From Plazaster borealis (taxonomy: Eukaryota; Echinodermata; Asteroidea; Forcipulatida; Labidiasteridae), in the NCBI GenBank assembly GCA_021014325.1, contig CM037474.1:3848488-3912487 (forward strand): a DNA stretch of 64,000 nt. Reading direction: 5' to 3'. The notes below the pieces were generated by a model. The model worked only from the letters and a program-made list of their open reading frames with translations, ran no database searches and was not told where the DNA came from. Positions 46,701-58,700 of the stretch are shown piece after piece; position 1 is the stretch's first letter; each line of letters starts with the position of its first letter. Made by a program: the position numbers and the translations under genes.

Positions 46701-49700
46701 CCTTTAAAGCTTTGATGCTTTCTCTGTTAAAGAGGTTGATTGTATTTAATTCCCCCCCCCAACAAACAATTTCAATTCTAGTAATTCAGAAATTCTGCGT
46801 CTCTTCGAGGTTACACAAATTTAGTTTCCCTTACAAAATTTTAAGAGTATAGGGTTTGGAACTTACGGTTTTCCAATGCGTCATTCACTTAAAGTTGTGC
46901 TGTTTGGGGTCAGAACTAGTTAGTAGTAGGGTCATATCTTTGGATTCCGTGACCATTTTTTTGCTACCTTTTTTTCTTGATGGATTTGACTTAAGGAACC
47001 ATTTAAAAGGAAAATAAGCTCCTATGTACCTCTGAAATGTGATAGGAACTTTTTTTATAGCGCAATATTCAAAATGGCCGCCGACGCCATCTTGAAAAAC
47101 ATAAATTGTAATAGCTCTGGCACCAGATGACCTAGACGGACAAAAAAGATATCTTTTTCCAGTAAATCTGGCATGACAAATCCACTGGAGTAGTAATTGT
47201 AAGGTTTGGGGACCATCTTGACCTCTAAATCCAAGATGCCCGCCGTCGCCATCTTGAAAAACATAACTTTCATCAGCTCTGGCACCAGAAGAACTATAAG
47301 GGAAAATAGGGCGTCGATTTCCACTATTCATGGCATTACAAATCCACTGGAATGGTAATTGTAGAGTTTGGGATCATCCTGACCTCCAAATTCAAGATGG
47401 CCGCCGTCGCCATCTTGAAAATTAATGTGAAAACTCTGGCACAAGAAGAGCTATATAGAAAAAAATAGGGTTTCATTTTCCACTTTTTCTGGCATTACAA
47501 ATTATTTTAAACATGTTTTTCATAGTTGATTGATTGATTGAAAAATGATGGTGCTGTCCAATTCAGTGACACTCCAACACTGTTGACTTGAGATAAACGT
47601 AAAATTGTAAAAGTGTTTTTACATGTTTTATGGGTATGGGTCAGGGTCTGGGTATTATGTTTGTATTTTGTCAAGTTGACTGGGGTGGTTGGCGAACATA
47701 AAAAGGACCAGAAGAACCGGTTGACAAATGTGTCAGGAAAATTATTTTTTGGGGGGAAACCGCGAGGATATTTTTCCAGATCCTCTTTGTTATAGCAATA
47801 ACTTGTTTTCATGCCTACTTGGCACTCATCAGTTGCGTGTGGGTGGTTCTATATTAGAATATGTAAGTCTCATGTCTTGTGAAAGACATTAGTTAGTGTA
47901 TTCCGCTTAGGTTCAGGTAAGATGTATAATAAATCCGAATGCGGACTTTTAAACCTGAGTTGAGTTTTCAGTATAAGTGACCTGTTCCTCCAGTAAGGAG
48001 ATTAGAATGTTTTAATAGTGTTTCGTCCGGGTCTACAAAACCCGAATCATCAGGGGGAGGAGCGAGCTGTTTGGGGGTGGAGTCAATTTGACTCCGGTTT
48101 AGTTTTGCTCTGATCAACCTTTCCCTTAAGTTTGGACCTTTTCTGTACGCAATGAAAGGAGGATCTTGAAAGATCTCCGAAAGTGTTTCATGGTTGCGTA
48201 TTAGAGACCAATGTTGTTTGATGGATTTGTTTAGGTCACTTCGGTTGATGTATGGGTTGTATGTCGTACTGAAAACCAATGGAGTTTTGCTTTCTGCATT
48301 TCTCTGCTGTTTGTTAATCAAATTTGATCGGTCTTTGTGTGATTCTTTTGTTCTGGTTTTGTTTATCTCTGAGAAATCAGTTCGGTTCATTATGCAAATA
48401 CCTCTTCCTTTGTCGTAAGGTTTAATTACAATATCTGGGTTGTGTTTCAGTTTGGTAATGGCTGATATTTCCTGTCTGGTCATATTTCTGAGCTGGTTGC
48501 GCAATCGAACATGAGCAAATTGGTATTTTGTGGCTTCCAAGTAATTTTCGAGTGTCGCACATTGTGATGAAATTGGACGCCATTTTGAGGGTGGTTTGAA
48601 TGGTCGAGCCTTGGCAGGTTTGTTGTGCATTAGGAAAGCAATTCTCATTCTTCTTTGGAAGATGTTGAAATCACTCAGAAGTTTTTAGGCCTTTTCCTGA
48701 AGCAACTTTTTCAATTGTAGAAAGGTTTGCCCTGGATAGATTCGTTATGAATTGTTCGCTTTCTTTAGCCAATTATTCAAGAATATTATTCTTAATGAAC
48801 CGTTTGGATGTGTCGCACGTGTGAGAAAAGTTGTTGGCTTTTCTTTGAGAGCTGTTTGCTCTTTCAATAAACCTTCGTTTAGTCATGTTTAACAAAGAGG
48901 AGTACTGATTTTTATTGCTTATAAATAATAATATATACTTGGGAATGCTGTATTATATTATTATAATAAATATATTAAAAATCAACGTAGTCATGAAAAT
49001 CTCTCTTTGGAAAAAGTGGTGGTCCTGAAAAGGACCGGTTGGTTTATTAAAGAGGTTGTTCTCTTTTTCTCTTGGTTCCTCGAGCCTTGGTTGGTCTTGG
49101 CCGGGTGAAGAAACCGAAGAGCTGGGTTGCTGTTCTCAGTTCCGCTCCCTTGAAGTCTTGTACCAGCTGTGCTCTTGCTTCTTTCTTGCCTTGTCAAGTC
49201 TTGTCTCCAACTCCTCCGCCTGGAACTGTACTCCGCGAGTGTGAGCTGGACCAGTAGCAAGGATGCCTTTGAAGTGAGTCTGTTCCAATTCTCCGTAAAG
49301 GAAGGTTGGAAGGTGAGACCCTTGTGTGGATGCGGTGGCCTTGCTGTGTTCCGGCGGTATGCCGGCGGTTTGTGTTTGACGCTATGGCTTGGCCAAAAGT
49401 GGTGACTTGGTGCGTAATGTGGCTCGTAGCGGATGTTAAAATGTTAACTGGCTCCGCTAAGAGTTTTACGTGGTTAAAGTCTTTTTCGGCAAGTTTGATG
49501 CGTGGAGCAAGGGTTTCACTTTGATTAGTGAATCCTCCAACTGGTCGATGAGAGGGAGTTGTCCGCAGGTAAAATCGCTGATGACGGAGGAGGCTGGCGA
49601 TGAAGGCTGATCTTGAGTGCTTGAGCAGGAAGGCTGAGGGCTGGACTTTGGGCGTCGTTTAAACGATTTGCTCAGTTTGGTATTCTTCTGGTCCTTTTTA

Positions 49701-52700
49701 TGTTCGCCAACCACCCCAGTCAACTTGACAAAATACGAACATAACACCCAGACGCTGACCCTACCCATAAAACATGTAAAAACACTTTTACGGTTTTATG
49801 TTTATCTCAAGTCAACAGTGTTGGAGTGTCACTGAATTGGACAGCACCATCATTTTTCAATCAAATGATTTGGAGGTTAAGATGATTCCCAGACTCTACA
49901 ATTACCATTCCAGTAGATTTGTCATGCCAAATATAGTGGGAAAAGACATCTCTTTTGTCTGTCTAGGTCATCTGGTGCCAGAGCTATTGAAAGCTATGTT
50001 TTTCAAGATGACGATGGCGGCCATCTTGGATTTAGAGATCAAGATGGTCCCCAAACCTTAAAATTACCACTCCAGTGGATTTGTCATGCCAGATATAGTG
50101 AAAAAGGACATCTTTTTTGTCTGTCTAGGTCATCTGGTGCCAGAGCTAATGCAAGTTATGTTTTTCAAGATGGCGACGGCGGCCATCTTGGATTTAGAGG
50201 TCAAGATGGTCCCCAAACCTTAAAATTACCACTCCAGTGGATTTGTCATGCCAGATATAGTGAAAAAGGATATCTCTTTTGTCCGACTAGGTCATCTGGT
50301 GCCAGAGCTATTACAATTTATTTTTTTCAAGATGGCGTCGGCGGCCATTTTGAATATTGCACTATAAAAAAAGTTCCTATCACATTTCAGAGGTACATAG
50401 GAGCTTATTTTCCTTTTAAATGGTTCCTGAAGTCAAATCCATCAAGAAAAAAAGGTAGCAAAAAAATGGTCACGGAATCCAAAGATATGACCCTACTATT
50501 AGGGTTTTATGCAAATAAGGTTACTCCACTCAGTTCAAAAGGTAAGATTTACTTTGGACTGACTCATTTTGACCACAGGTAAGTAAAAGTAAATGCAAAC
50601 TTTAATCTATACTGTGACATGGGTACATGGTCTATAAATGGTCTGGTTTCTTGACTTCACCACAGATACAACGCCTTCTAAGGCACCGCAGACTGAGAGG
50701 TATTCCATGCGTAGACAGAAGATCCTTGACATGATAAAGAAGCATAAAGTACATGAAGGACGATTCGCCATGTTGAGGGTAAGTGGCATGGCGTGTTGTG
50801 GCCGAGCGGTCAAAGGACATCGGACTCAATCTCTGCTATTCTGAGTGTTTCGAGGGTGGGTTCGAGTCCCGGTCTTGACACTAGTGTCCTTAAGTTACTC
50901 ATTTTTAGGGCTGTCAGGTTGGCCTTCCACCTCTAGGACCCCGGTTCAAATCCCACCGGGGGCACTACGTGGATTGGGTTTTCAGTCCCTACCTGACTGC
51001 GTGGGTTTTCCCTGGAATAAGTTTCTGGGGTTTCCTCCCACATCTAAAACTGAAACTTCCTTCTTTGTCTTCTCTCCACGGGTTCTTGGCTATGTATAGT
51101 GATTAACTTCGCTTTTCTGAGAGTCCTTGGCTTCACAACCAGAATTAATAAATGAAATGAAAGCTGTAGGTCCAGTGTGTTGTGTAATGCTCGTAAAAGA
51201 AACCAGTACACCAATCAATAGTGGTTATGGCATAGTTGGCACCACCTCACCTTTTAAACCCTTACAGATGCTGTGATCATTAGGTTGGTATTGCTTTTTC
51301 TCTTCTCTGAAGATGTATTTGGTAGTCTATGGACTCATTTTCAAAAGCCTAATCTATCGTACATTCACGAAATCGAACTTAGTATGACAAATGTGTACAT
51401 TTTGAATTTCATTTGTGCTTTTAAGTTATTTGAGAAAGAACAACTCTCTACTAAAAGTGCACAGGTTTACCTCCAGAAAGAAATAATAACAATGATAATA
51501 AAACTCATTGAAGATACCTGAAAAGGAGGATCTTTCAAATTTGTGTTCTAAAATCATATCCCTTTTTTTGATTCTTTTCAGGCAATAAGATTAGATGAGG
51601 CAGAGGAGGGGAGGACTGAGAAATGTGACAGGAAATCTGTTAGTAGGTAAGGTCACCTGACAGGTCAGAGGTCATTGCTGTGATTCAAATGAGGTCAGAG
51701 CAGAAAACCCAGAAAAATTTGGGATAATAATAAATTTAATTTGGTCCCAAATTGCCATAGGATACAAGGCCTTTTGTAGACAAAAAGGTCCCAGTTTCAT
51801 AGAGCTGCTTAAGCACAAAAGTAGCTAAGCACAACGAAATTAAGCTTACCAGAGATACGATAAGGTTACCAGCCAAAATACCATGTCACATGTACAATCT
51901 GTGACTGGTATCCTGCTTATTTTTGCTAAGCAGAAAATGTTTAAGCAATATTTTCTGCTTAAGCAGCTCCCTGAAATTGGGCCCAGCTGAGGTTTGTTGA
52001 GGAAAAACTAAAAAATAACAACCAACTGTTTATCAAGCATGTTGGAAAGAAAGTGTACTCAAAATCCATTTCATACTTTCCTGTTATGAAAATATTGTTT
52101 ATATTTATACATTTTTTTTAACAGAATAATCGATCGTCTTGTGAAGGAAGGGCTTTGTAAATCTTTCTCTACAGTGGTCATGTCGGATGACGGAAAAAGC
52201 TCTAGAACAGTAAGTCTCATGTGATTGGGCGGCTGCAAGAGTCATGTGACATAAGTTGGTTTTAACATTATTTAAAAAAGATAAAAAATAAAAACAGAGA
52301 CATCATTATATGGAGTTTGCTGAATGAAATATGCAGAAGTTGTTTTTATGAGTATGTTTGTAGAACAAATAGAGCATTTGAACGAATGCGCTCTTCCAAA
52401 ATTCCATTCCATTATGATTTTTTAAAATTTTTTTAAAGGGGCCATGTTTTTTATCAATATATGTGCCATAGCTTTCTCTCCTTAAAGGCCCTGTACACTA
52501 TTGGTAAGATCGAAAAACACAAATGTTCACAGATTCACACATAACTTACATGATCTAAAGTAAGTAATGGTAGAAAGGGTTCCTTAAAATATTTCTGCCT
52601 AAAATGCTATCGTTTCTGAGAAATGAGTAAAACAATAGTTTTTATCACGCGCGATATTTTGAAAAAAAACAGAAAACACATAAGGTCTCTTTTCACTATT

Positions 52701-55700
52701 TTCTCTTGATCTGGATGACCAATTAAGCTTAAACTTTCACAGGTTTGTTTGTTTGTTCATGCATATGTTGAATCACACAAAATGTGGACACTGATTTTGA
52801 GCTATTATCAAAAGTGTACCATACCTTTAAGATGCTTCTCATTATCTACATTGTAATTGTTTAGACACATCTATCATCATGTTGTTTACATAAAGCATAT
52901 ATTAGTTTTCCTCATGCAATCATACTTGTCTCTTTAGTCCAATGTCTGTCTAGTCTTTTGTCTCCTTAGCCGTCTGTCTTGTCTTGGGGCTGATTTCTAT
53001 AAGTTCCGACTTACTTAATCAGCCTCCATACTTGTCTTTCTTTTATACTGTCTACATTGTCTTCGTTAATTTTATACTTTGTTTGTTAATCTTGTATGAG
53101 AGTATGGAAATAAACATTTTCCCGAATTAAATTTTGGATTGGTTTCAAGGTGAACTTTATAACAGACACCGACGTGGAACAGAACGACCCCCAAGTCTTG
53201 CATATTATACAACAAGTCAAGTTCCGGATAATCAACTATGTCAATCACTTTCCTGTGACAAACCACATCGGGAGCAAAAAAAGCAAGTTGCCAGCGGTAA
53301 GTCTAGTCATAGCTTGAAGTCTCAGACGTGGGCCCATAATTTTCAACTCGTTTACCACAGACTTCTGTGCTTACAACCCATATGCGTTTATGCTTTAGCA
53401 CAACTCTACGGCATTTGTTAACCAGTAGTGTCTTCACGCATGCGTGAATGAAATTAGCATAATTTCATGGGATGGGCTAATTGCAAATGTTGAAATAATG
53501 TAACAAAAGGAAAACATTTACCCTGTATTCACGTTTTGTATGAGTTCAATCTTTTGTCAGTGTTTGATTAACCCTTCGAGCGCCGCCAACGTTTTGAAAT
53601 GCCATGCAAAATTTCCATCCACAAGCCTCCAACGTTCCCTTATGTTTATAGACTGGTCCCCTGTTTTTATCTGCAAGGATAGTTACACTTTACTGAAGTA
53701 TGACGTCAGGTGTCCAGACTACCTTACGTTCTACCCTTCGAGCTCCGCCAACATTCTGAAACGTCATACTGATATATCCATCCACAGGCCGCCAACGTTC
53801 CCTTGCGGTCTGAATTTTTTTTTTAATGGCCAACCTGTGGATTCAGAATTACCAAACGCTGAAGGCACTGTAAGGGTTAAACAAAAGCACGATAAAAAAA
53901 AAACACAAAACAAAGACAAGAAGGCGAAAAGAAGTTTAGTTTAAACAAAATCTTGACATCATTTTTTTTTTAAATCCCCTTGAAGAAACTGCCGCCGGTC
54001 AAAAAAAAACAGAAGGCGAAGACCAAGGTGTGGAAGAGGAACACTCAGTTTGAGACTCTAACACAACCCAGTGACGATGAAGCAGCGCCCTCTAGCCACA
54101 AAGCTTTACTGGATGATGTAGAGAAGGAAGACCAGGAAGGAACGGATATAGAGACACTGACTGAGGTAGGCCAATAGAGGGAGCTGTTTATAAGAGTTAT
54201 TTTTGTCTGTAACATATCGTAGAGTGTCGTGGCCGAGCGGTTAAGAGCATCGAATTCAAGTTCTGATGGTTAGTCATCAGGTTGTGGGTTCGAATCCCGG
54301 TCATGGCACTTGTTTCCTTGAGCAAGACACTTAACTATAATTGCTTGTCTTCACCCAGGGGTATAAATGGGTACCTGCGAGGGTAGAGGTTGATATTGTG
54401 TTTGAAAAAGCCTTCAGAGCGCTACGGCAGCTCGGGGCTGTATACTCCCCAGGGAGCTCAGAAAGGTTAAAGAAATGTTATTGGCCCAATGACCAGGGCA
54501 CTAATGTAAAGCGCATTGATACGTTTATTGTAAAATGCGCTATATAAGAACTTGTTTTTTTGTTTTTGTTTTTTTTACAGAATTTGTATTTTAATACTGA
54601 ACTTTTTAAGTTCCTTAAACAAAAATCTCAACAGTAGAGAAATATAACATGGTTTGAGGGTGGGCAGACGTTATTAGCTCCCGAGGCAAAGCCGAGGGCG
54701 GAAAATTTTCCAGGGTGGACGATTTTCAGAGCTCCATAATTCAAATCTTACCTGTAAGAAGCTACTAATCTCACTTGATTAGCAATCCATGGCTGCATAC
54801 ATTTTTGGGCGGTGGGTTTTGAACATCTGATATTTTTCATAGATTTGTCATTTACGTGAAATAATTCAGCGCGCAACGTTAAACATTTTTTGCCAAACAC
54901 AGTTTTTAACGCAAGCCTACAAGTGTGTTTGTGTGTGTTTTCGCGGGCGCTGATGACGTATACCGTTGCATGCAATCAATTCATATGAATGCCCCGCAAC
55001 CATCCTGCGCCTAACAAACTAGTGTAAGCGTATGCATGACGGGCATGTTTGAGAGAACAAGCAAAACGGACGCTTTGTAACATTGAGAGCTGAATTATGT
55101 TATGAAAATGATGGGTTTATGAGGAATATCAGACGTCCAAACCCCACCGCCAAATAATTTATGTGGCCATGGAATGTCCATTTGGTGAGATTAGTAGCTT
55201 CTTACTTGCAAGGTTTGAATTATGGAGCTGTGAAGTTTTCTCCGGCCCAGAAACGGACCCTCATATCCAGGAAGTCACTGTACTATTTATACAAAAGTGA
55301 AAGGCCTCCAGGGCTAGAATGATGTACAGCTGGGTATCATCGGAATAGATGTGGTATTGAAGCTGGAAACTTTGCAATCATGTGCTGGGTTGGATATGTA
55401 TTAATTACAAACAATTGCAGGCCTAGAACTGAATAAGCCTTGAGGCACTGAATAATTGAGAAACGATGTTTTAGAAAACGAATTCCTTAAACAAGAACAC
55501 CGCATCCGATTATTAAGGTTACACTCCCACCGATTGAGGGCCACTCCAGATAATATGCCCAAGGATTTCAGCCACCCTGGCAGCAATATGGCGTGATCTA
55601 CCGTATCAAAAAAGGCGGCGCTCAAATCTCGGACAACAATATGGCCATTGTCTATAGCAATTTAAACATCACTTTCTAAATACAGCAACGCAGTTTCAAC

Positions 55701-58700
55701 ACCTTGATTTACCCTGTAGTCTGACTGAAAAATCACACTTGGCAATGGGAGACTTTTGAACGCTAGGTGGCAGCAGACTTACCAGGTAAATTTCCATTGT
55801 ATACATCGTTTTGAGTATGCGCACATTTGCCGAGAACAATCGATTTACCTGGTAAGTCTGCTGCCACCTAGAGTTCCCAAAAGTCTCCCATCAAGATTGA
55901 TTCAGAGTGAATATCACTCTCAGCTCTTTGTAAATTCCACCCCAGATTCTTCTCTGAGAATGCTAAACATCTTTTTAAAAAAACCCTGATTACTTTAACA
56001 ATTTCATTTTTCTCTTTTTCCCTTTTTGACAGAGACGTTTAATTCTGAAAAAGAACTACTATGGCCACTTGCAAAAGATGGAGAAGTTAAAGGTGTTTCA
56101 TACGTTCATGTGGTACATTGTCTATGGCATGGCCAAACAAGAGCCTGCTGTTGAGGCCCCTCAGCCAGGTAAAAAAAAGTGTTTGTTTTTAACAGATTCA
56201 GATCATTGATCAAACTATGTTTTTAGTAATTTTTAGACTTTGCATTTGGTGCTTGATATGGGGCATGGTGAACCCAACCTATGGCGTCTTCATTGTGTGC
56301 TTGGAATCTCAGGAATTCTTTTGAGAATTTTAAGGGGAGGGGGAGGAAAATAGTGTGTTAAAGTATGGGAACATTGAGGGTGATACCCTCTGCCCCATGT
56401 CGGGCATGGTATAAAACTTTGTATGTTGAGCAACCAAAGGTGTCGGAACTTTGACTGCATGCATTTACTACTTTTTTAGTTTAATTGTTTTGTTTATTTT
56501 AACAGAAGCCCCAGTTAAACAAACTGAAGTCATTACCATCAAACAAGAATTTGATGAAGACCAACTAACACCGGTAACAACAGAGCTCGATGAAGCGTAT
56601 CTGGAGAGTAGCGCAGGAAGCAGTCGACAGGGTACAGACAACCTGATTGGTCAACCTACAAACCATTCTGTAAAGCCAGTACAAATTGCTAACCAATCAG
56701 AGAGACGCGCTGATGGTGTGGCCGATGGAATGATAGCGGAGACAGAAAAGTTGGGAGATGGTGATTCGGGATCCACTGCTAGTCAGTCACATGGATGCCC
56801 CGAGGAAGGTTCTACTACCAGGGACAGACACCATGGAGAGATCAGCACAGCTTCACACCCTGAATCACAAACGGCACTCAGTCTCCTTGAGTCGATCCAA
56901 CATGGGAATGTTCCAACAGAGACTGAATCCGACCAGTCAGCCAGCAATGATGCCTCCTCGAACACGACCCACAAACACGACCTCATTTCAGTGGAGTCCC
57001 CACACCCCAAACAAACAGCAAGCGTGGATGCCACCACGAGCCGTAAGCCCGGCCCCGTTCTGTCAGACACACCAGATCCAATCCTCGTCCCCTCCGCACG
57101 TATCGAGAAGCACCGCGTGTATCTTGACGTCATGGACTGGCGACGTTTCGTCAAGCCCTTGCCTCGATACCATGACGTTTCAGACGGCTGGTGCATACTT
57201 GGGGATGCGGTTCTGTCGATGCCCGTGGGGATATTTTGCAAAGTTGTTCCATTGAGGTACATGGTAAGAATAAACGACTTATGTGATTATATTCATGAAG
57301 AGGAAATATCGCCCGTAGTATGCCGGTGGAATTTGTTTCCACAGGACTCAGAAGGTACTAATTGTATAGTGCTTATCACACATTGGTGATGGGATAAAAC
57401 CTAAACAACATGCTTTAGACAGTTTGAGTTCTCAGTAGGTTTTTTGATTTGGCCCAATGCAGATCGACAAACTGTCCCATTACCTCAACGACCCCGTCAA
57501 ATCCCTGTGGTTGGTCAAAGATTTACCCCATAAGATACGCAGTCGACTCCTCGAAGGAAGGAGGTATCTCTCCTTCCTGACGAGGGAGGTTGATCGTCTA
57601 GCATCGATGGGACTGGCCATCTATACACCGCATCCAAACGAGGGCAAAGAGATGGTAAGTTGTACTTCATCAAAAAAAATGTCAAAAACGAGAAAACAAC
57701 TCTTAAGGAAGACTATATTTTACTATGAAATCATAGCTGAACAAAGAAAAATTGACGAGAGCAGGATTTGAATCAGCCACCACCTGATTAATGTGCCGGT
57801 GTGGCAGGAGATTCTGTCCCCCGGAGATTCTGTCCCCCGGAGATTCTGTCCCCCCATACGGCGAACTGTGTACAAACTTCTTCTGACATGTCTGATAGCG
57901 CCCTCTTTTGAATCAACCTCCTTCATCGGCCCATTTCCCATATGAGGGACAGAATCTCCGGGTGACAGATTTTCCTCTTTCAACTAAGCTATCTACCCTA
58001 ATGTTGGCGATCTCATCTAAAACCACAGTAGATGATATTGAAAGGTCAGACAGTAGGAAGGTTAAAGTTCAATATGATCTTTATTTCTACTCAGTTGTTT
58101 TCCTACATCTGCCGCAATGCCACCATCGTCGACACCTCATCCAGTGACCCAGGCGGTAACGCTGTGTCTGACAAACCTTACCCCATCCACAAACATCACT
58201 TTAGAACACTCAATGATGTTGAGAAGTTTTGGTTTGAACTGAAGGTGATTTGTTCGGACACGCCGCTCGGTAAGTATAGACCCAACATAAATACTGCTAA
58301 ACCAATTTCTTTATTGAGCAAATAGAGAGTGGGGCACCAGGCGCAGCAATGCAAACCGTATGATAGTTGGCTGGCAACCTGTTTCTGCTGTGCAACAATT
58401 GTTTTGGCTAGCAATGTTTTGTGCAGACAAGTTTTTGTGAAGCGGTCATTAAATTAGAACAGAGAACGGCGAGCTCTCCGCCATTGCTGTCGTCTATAGA
58501 GCACAAAATGGCATACCCTCGGCATGCCGAAACACGTTGGTTATCATCGACGTATAATTACATGTAACAACGAGCCCAAGGAGTGGCATCAACACAAAAC
58601 AGAGCTTATGGAACCCACACACACTGAGTTTGTGCCACGCTTTTTAAAATTGCTCGCGTTACCTTACTTAATTTCATATGGAATGTCTAGTTTACCAGTT

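Larger units (their letters stand above)
46924..50498. mobile_element. Fold-back element with ~0.8-kb inverted arms in GTF3C1 intron 10
   Basis: The left arm 46924-47716 and right arm 49683-50498 are inverted copies (outer ends TAGTAGGGTCATATCTTTGG and its complement). TTAG flanks both sides (46920-46923, 50499-50502), a likely 4-bp target duplication. Each arm carries about three tandem units of ~160 bp, each with a CAAGATGGCG..GGCCATCTTG palindrome. The 2-kb interior encodes a Penelope-like fragment on the minus strand. The flanking exons remain in phase, so the insertion is tolerated within the intron. Confidence 0.85.

Noticed and set aside
46885..47331. 148-codon minus-strand ORF with repeated GHLGFRGQDG-like blocks
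   Set aside because: It lies in the tandem inverted arm of the fold-back element; the opposite arm encodes the same blocks by symmetry. Repeat translation, not a gene.
54221..54310. Possible tRNA-Leu(CAA) gene
   Set aside because: The cloverleaf is plausible, but the sequence continues into a repeat body found elsewhere in the window, so it is the promoter head of a SINE.
56758..57262. Long ORFs in other frames over GTF3C1 exon 17 (165 and 159 codons)
   Set aside because: They shadow the true exon, whose frame matches GTF3C1 and whose splice phases fit.
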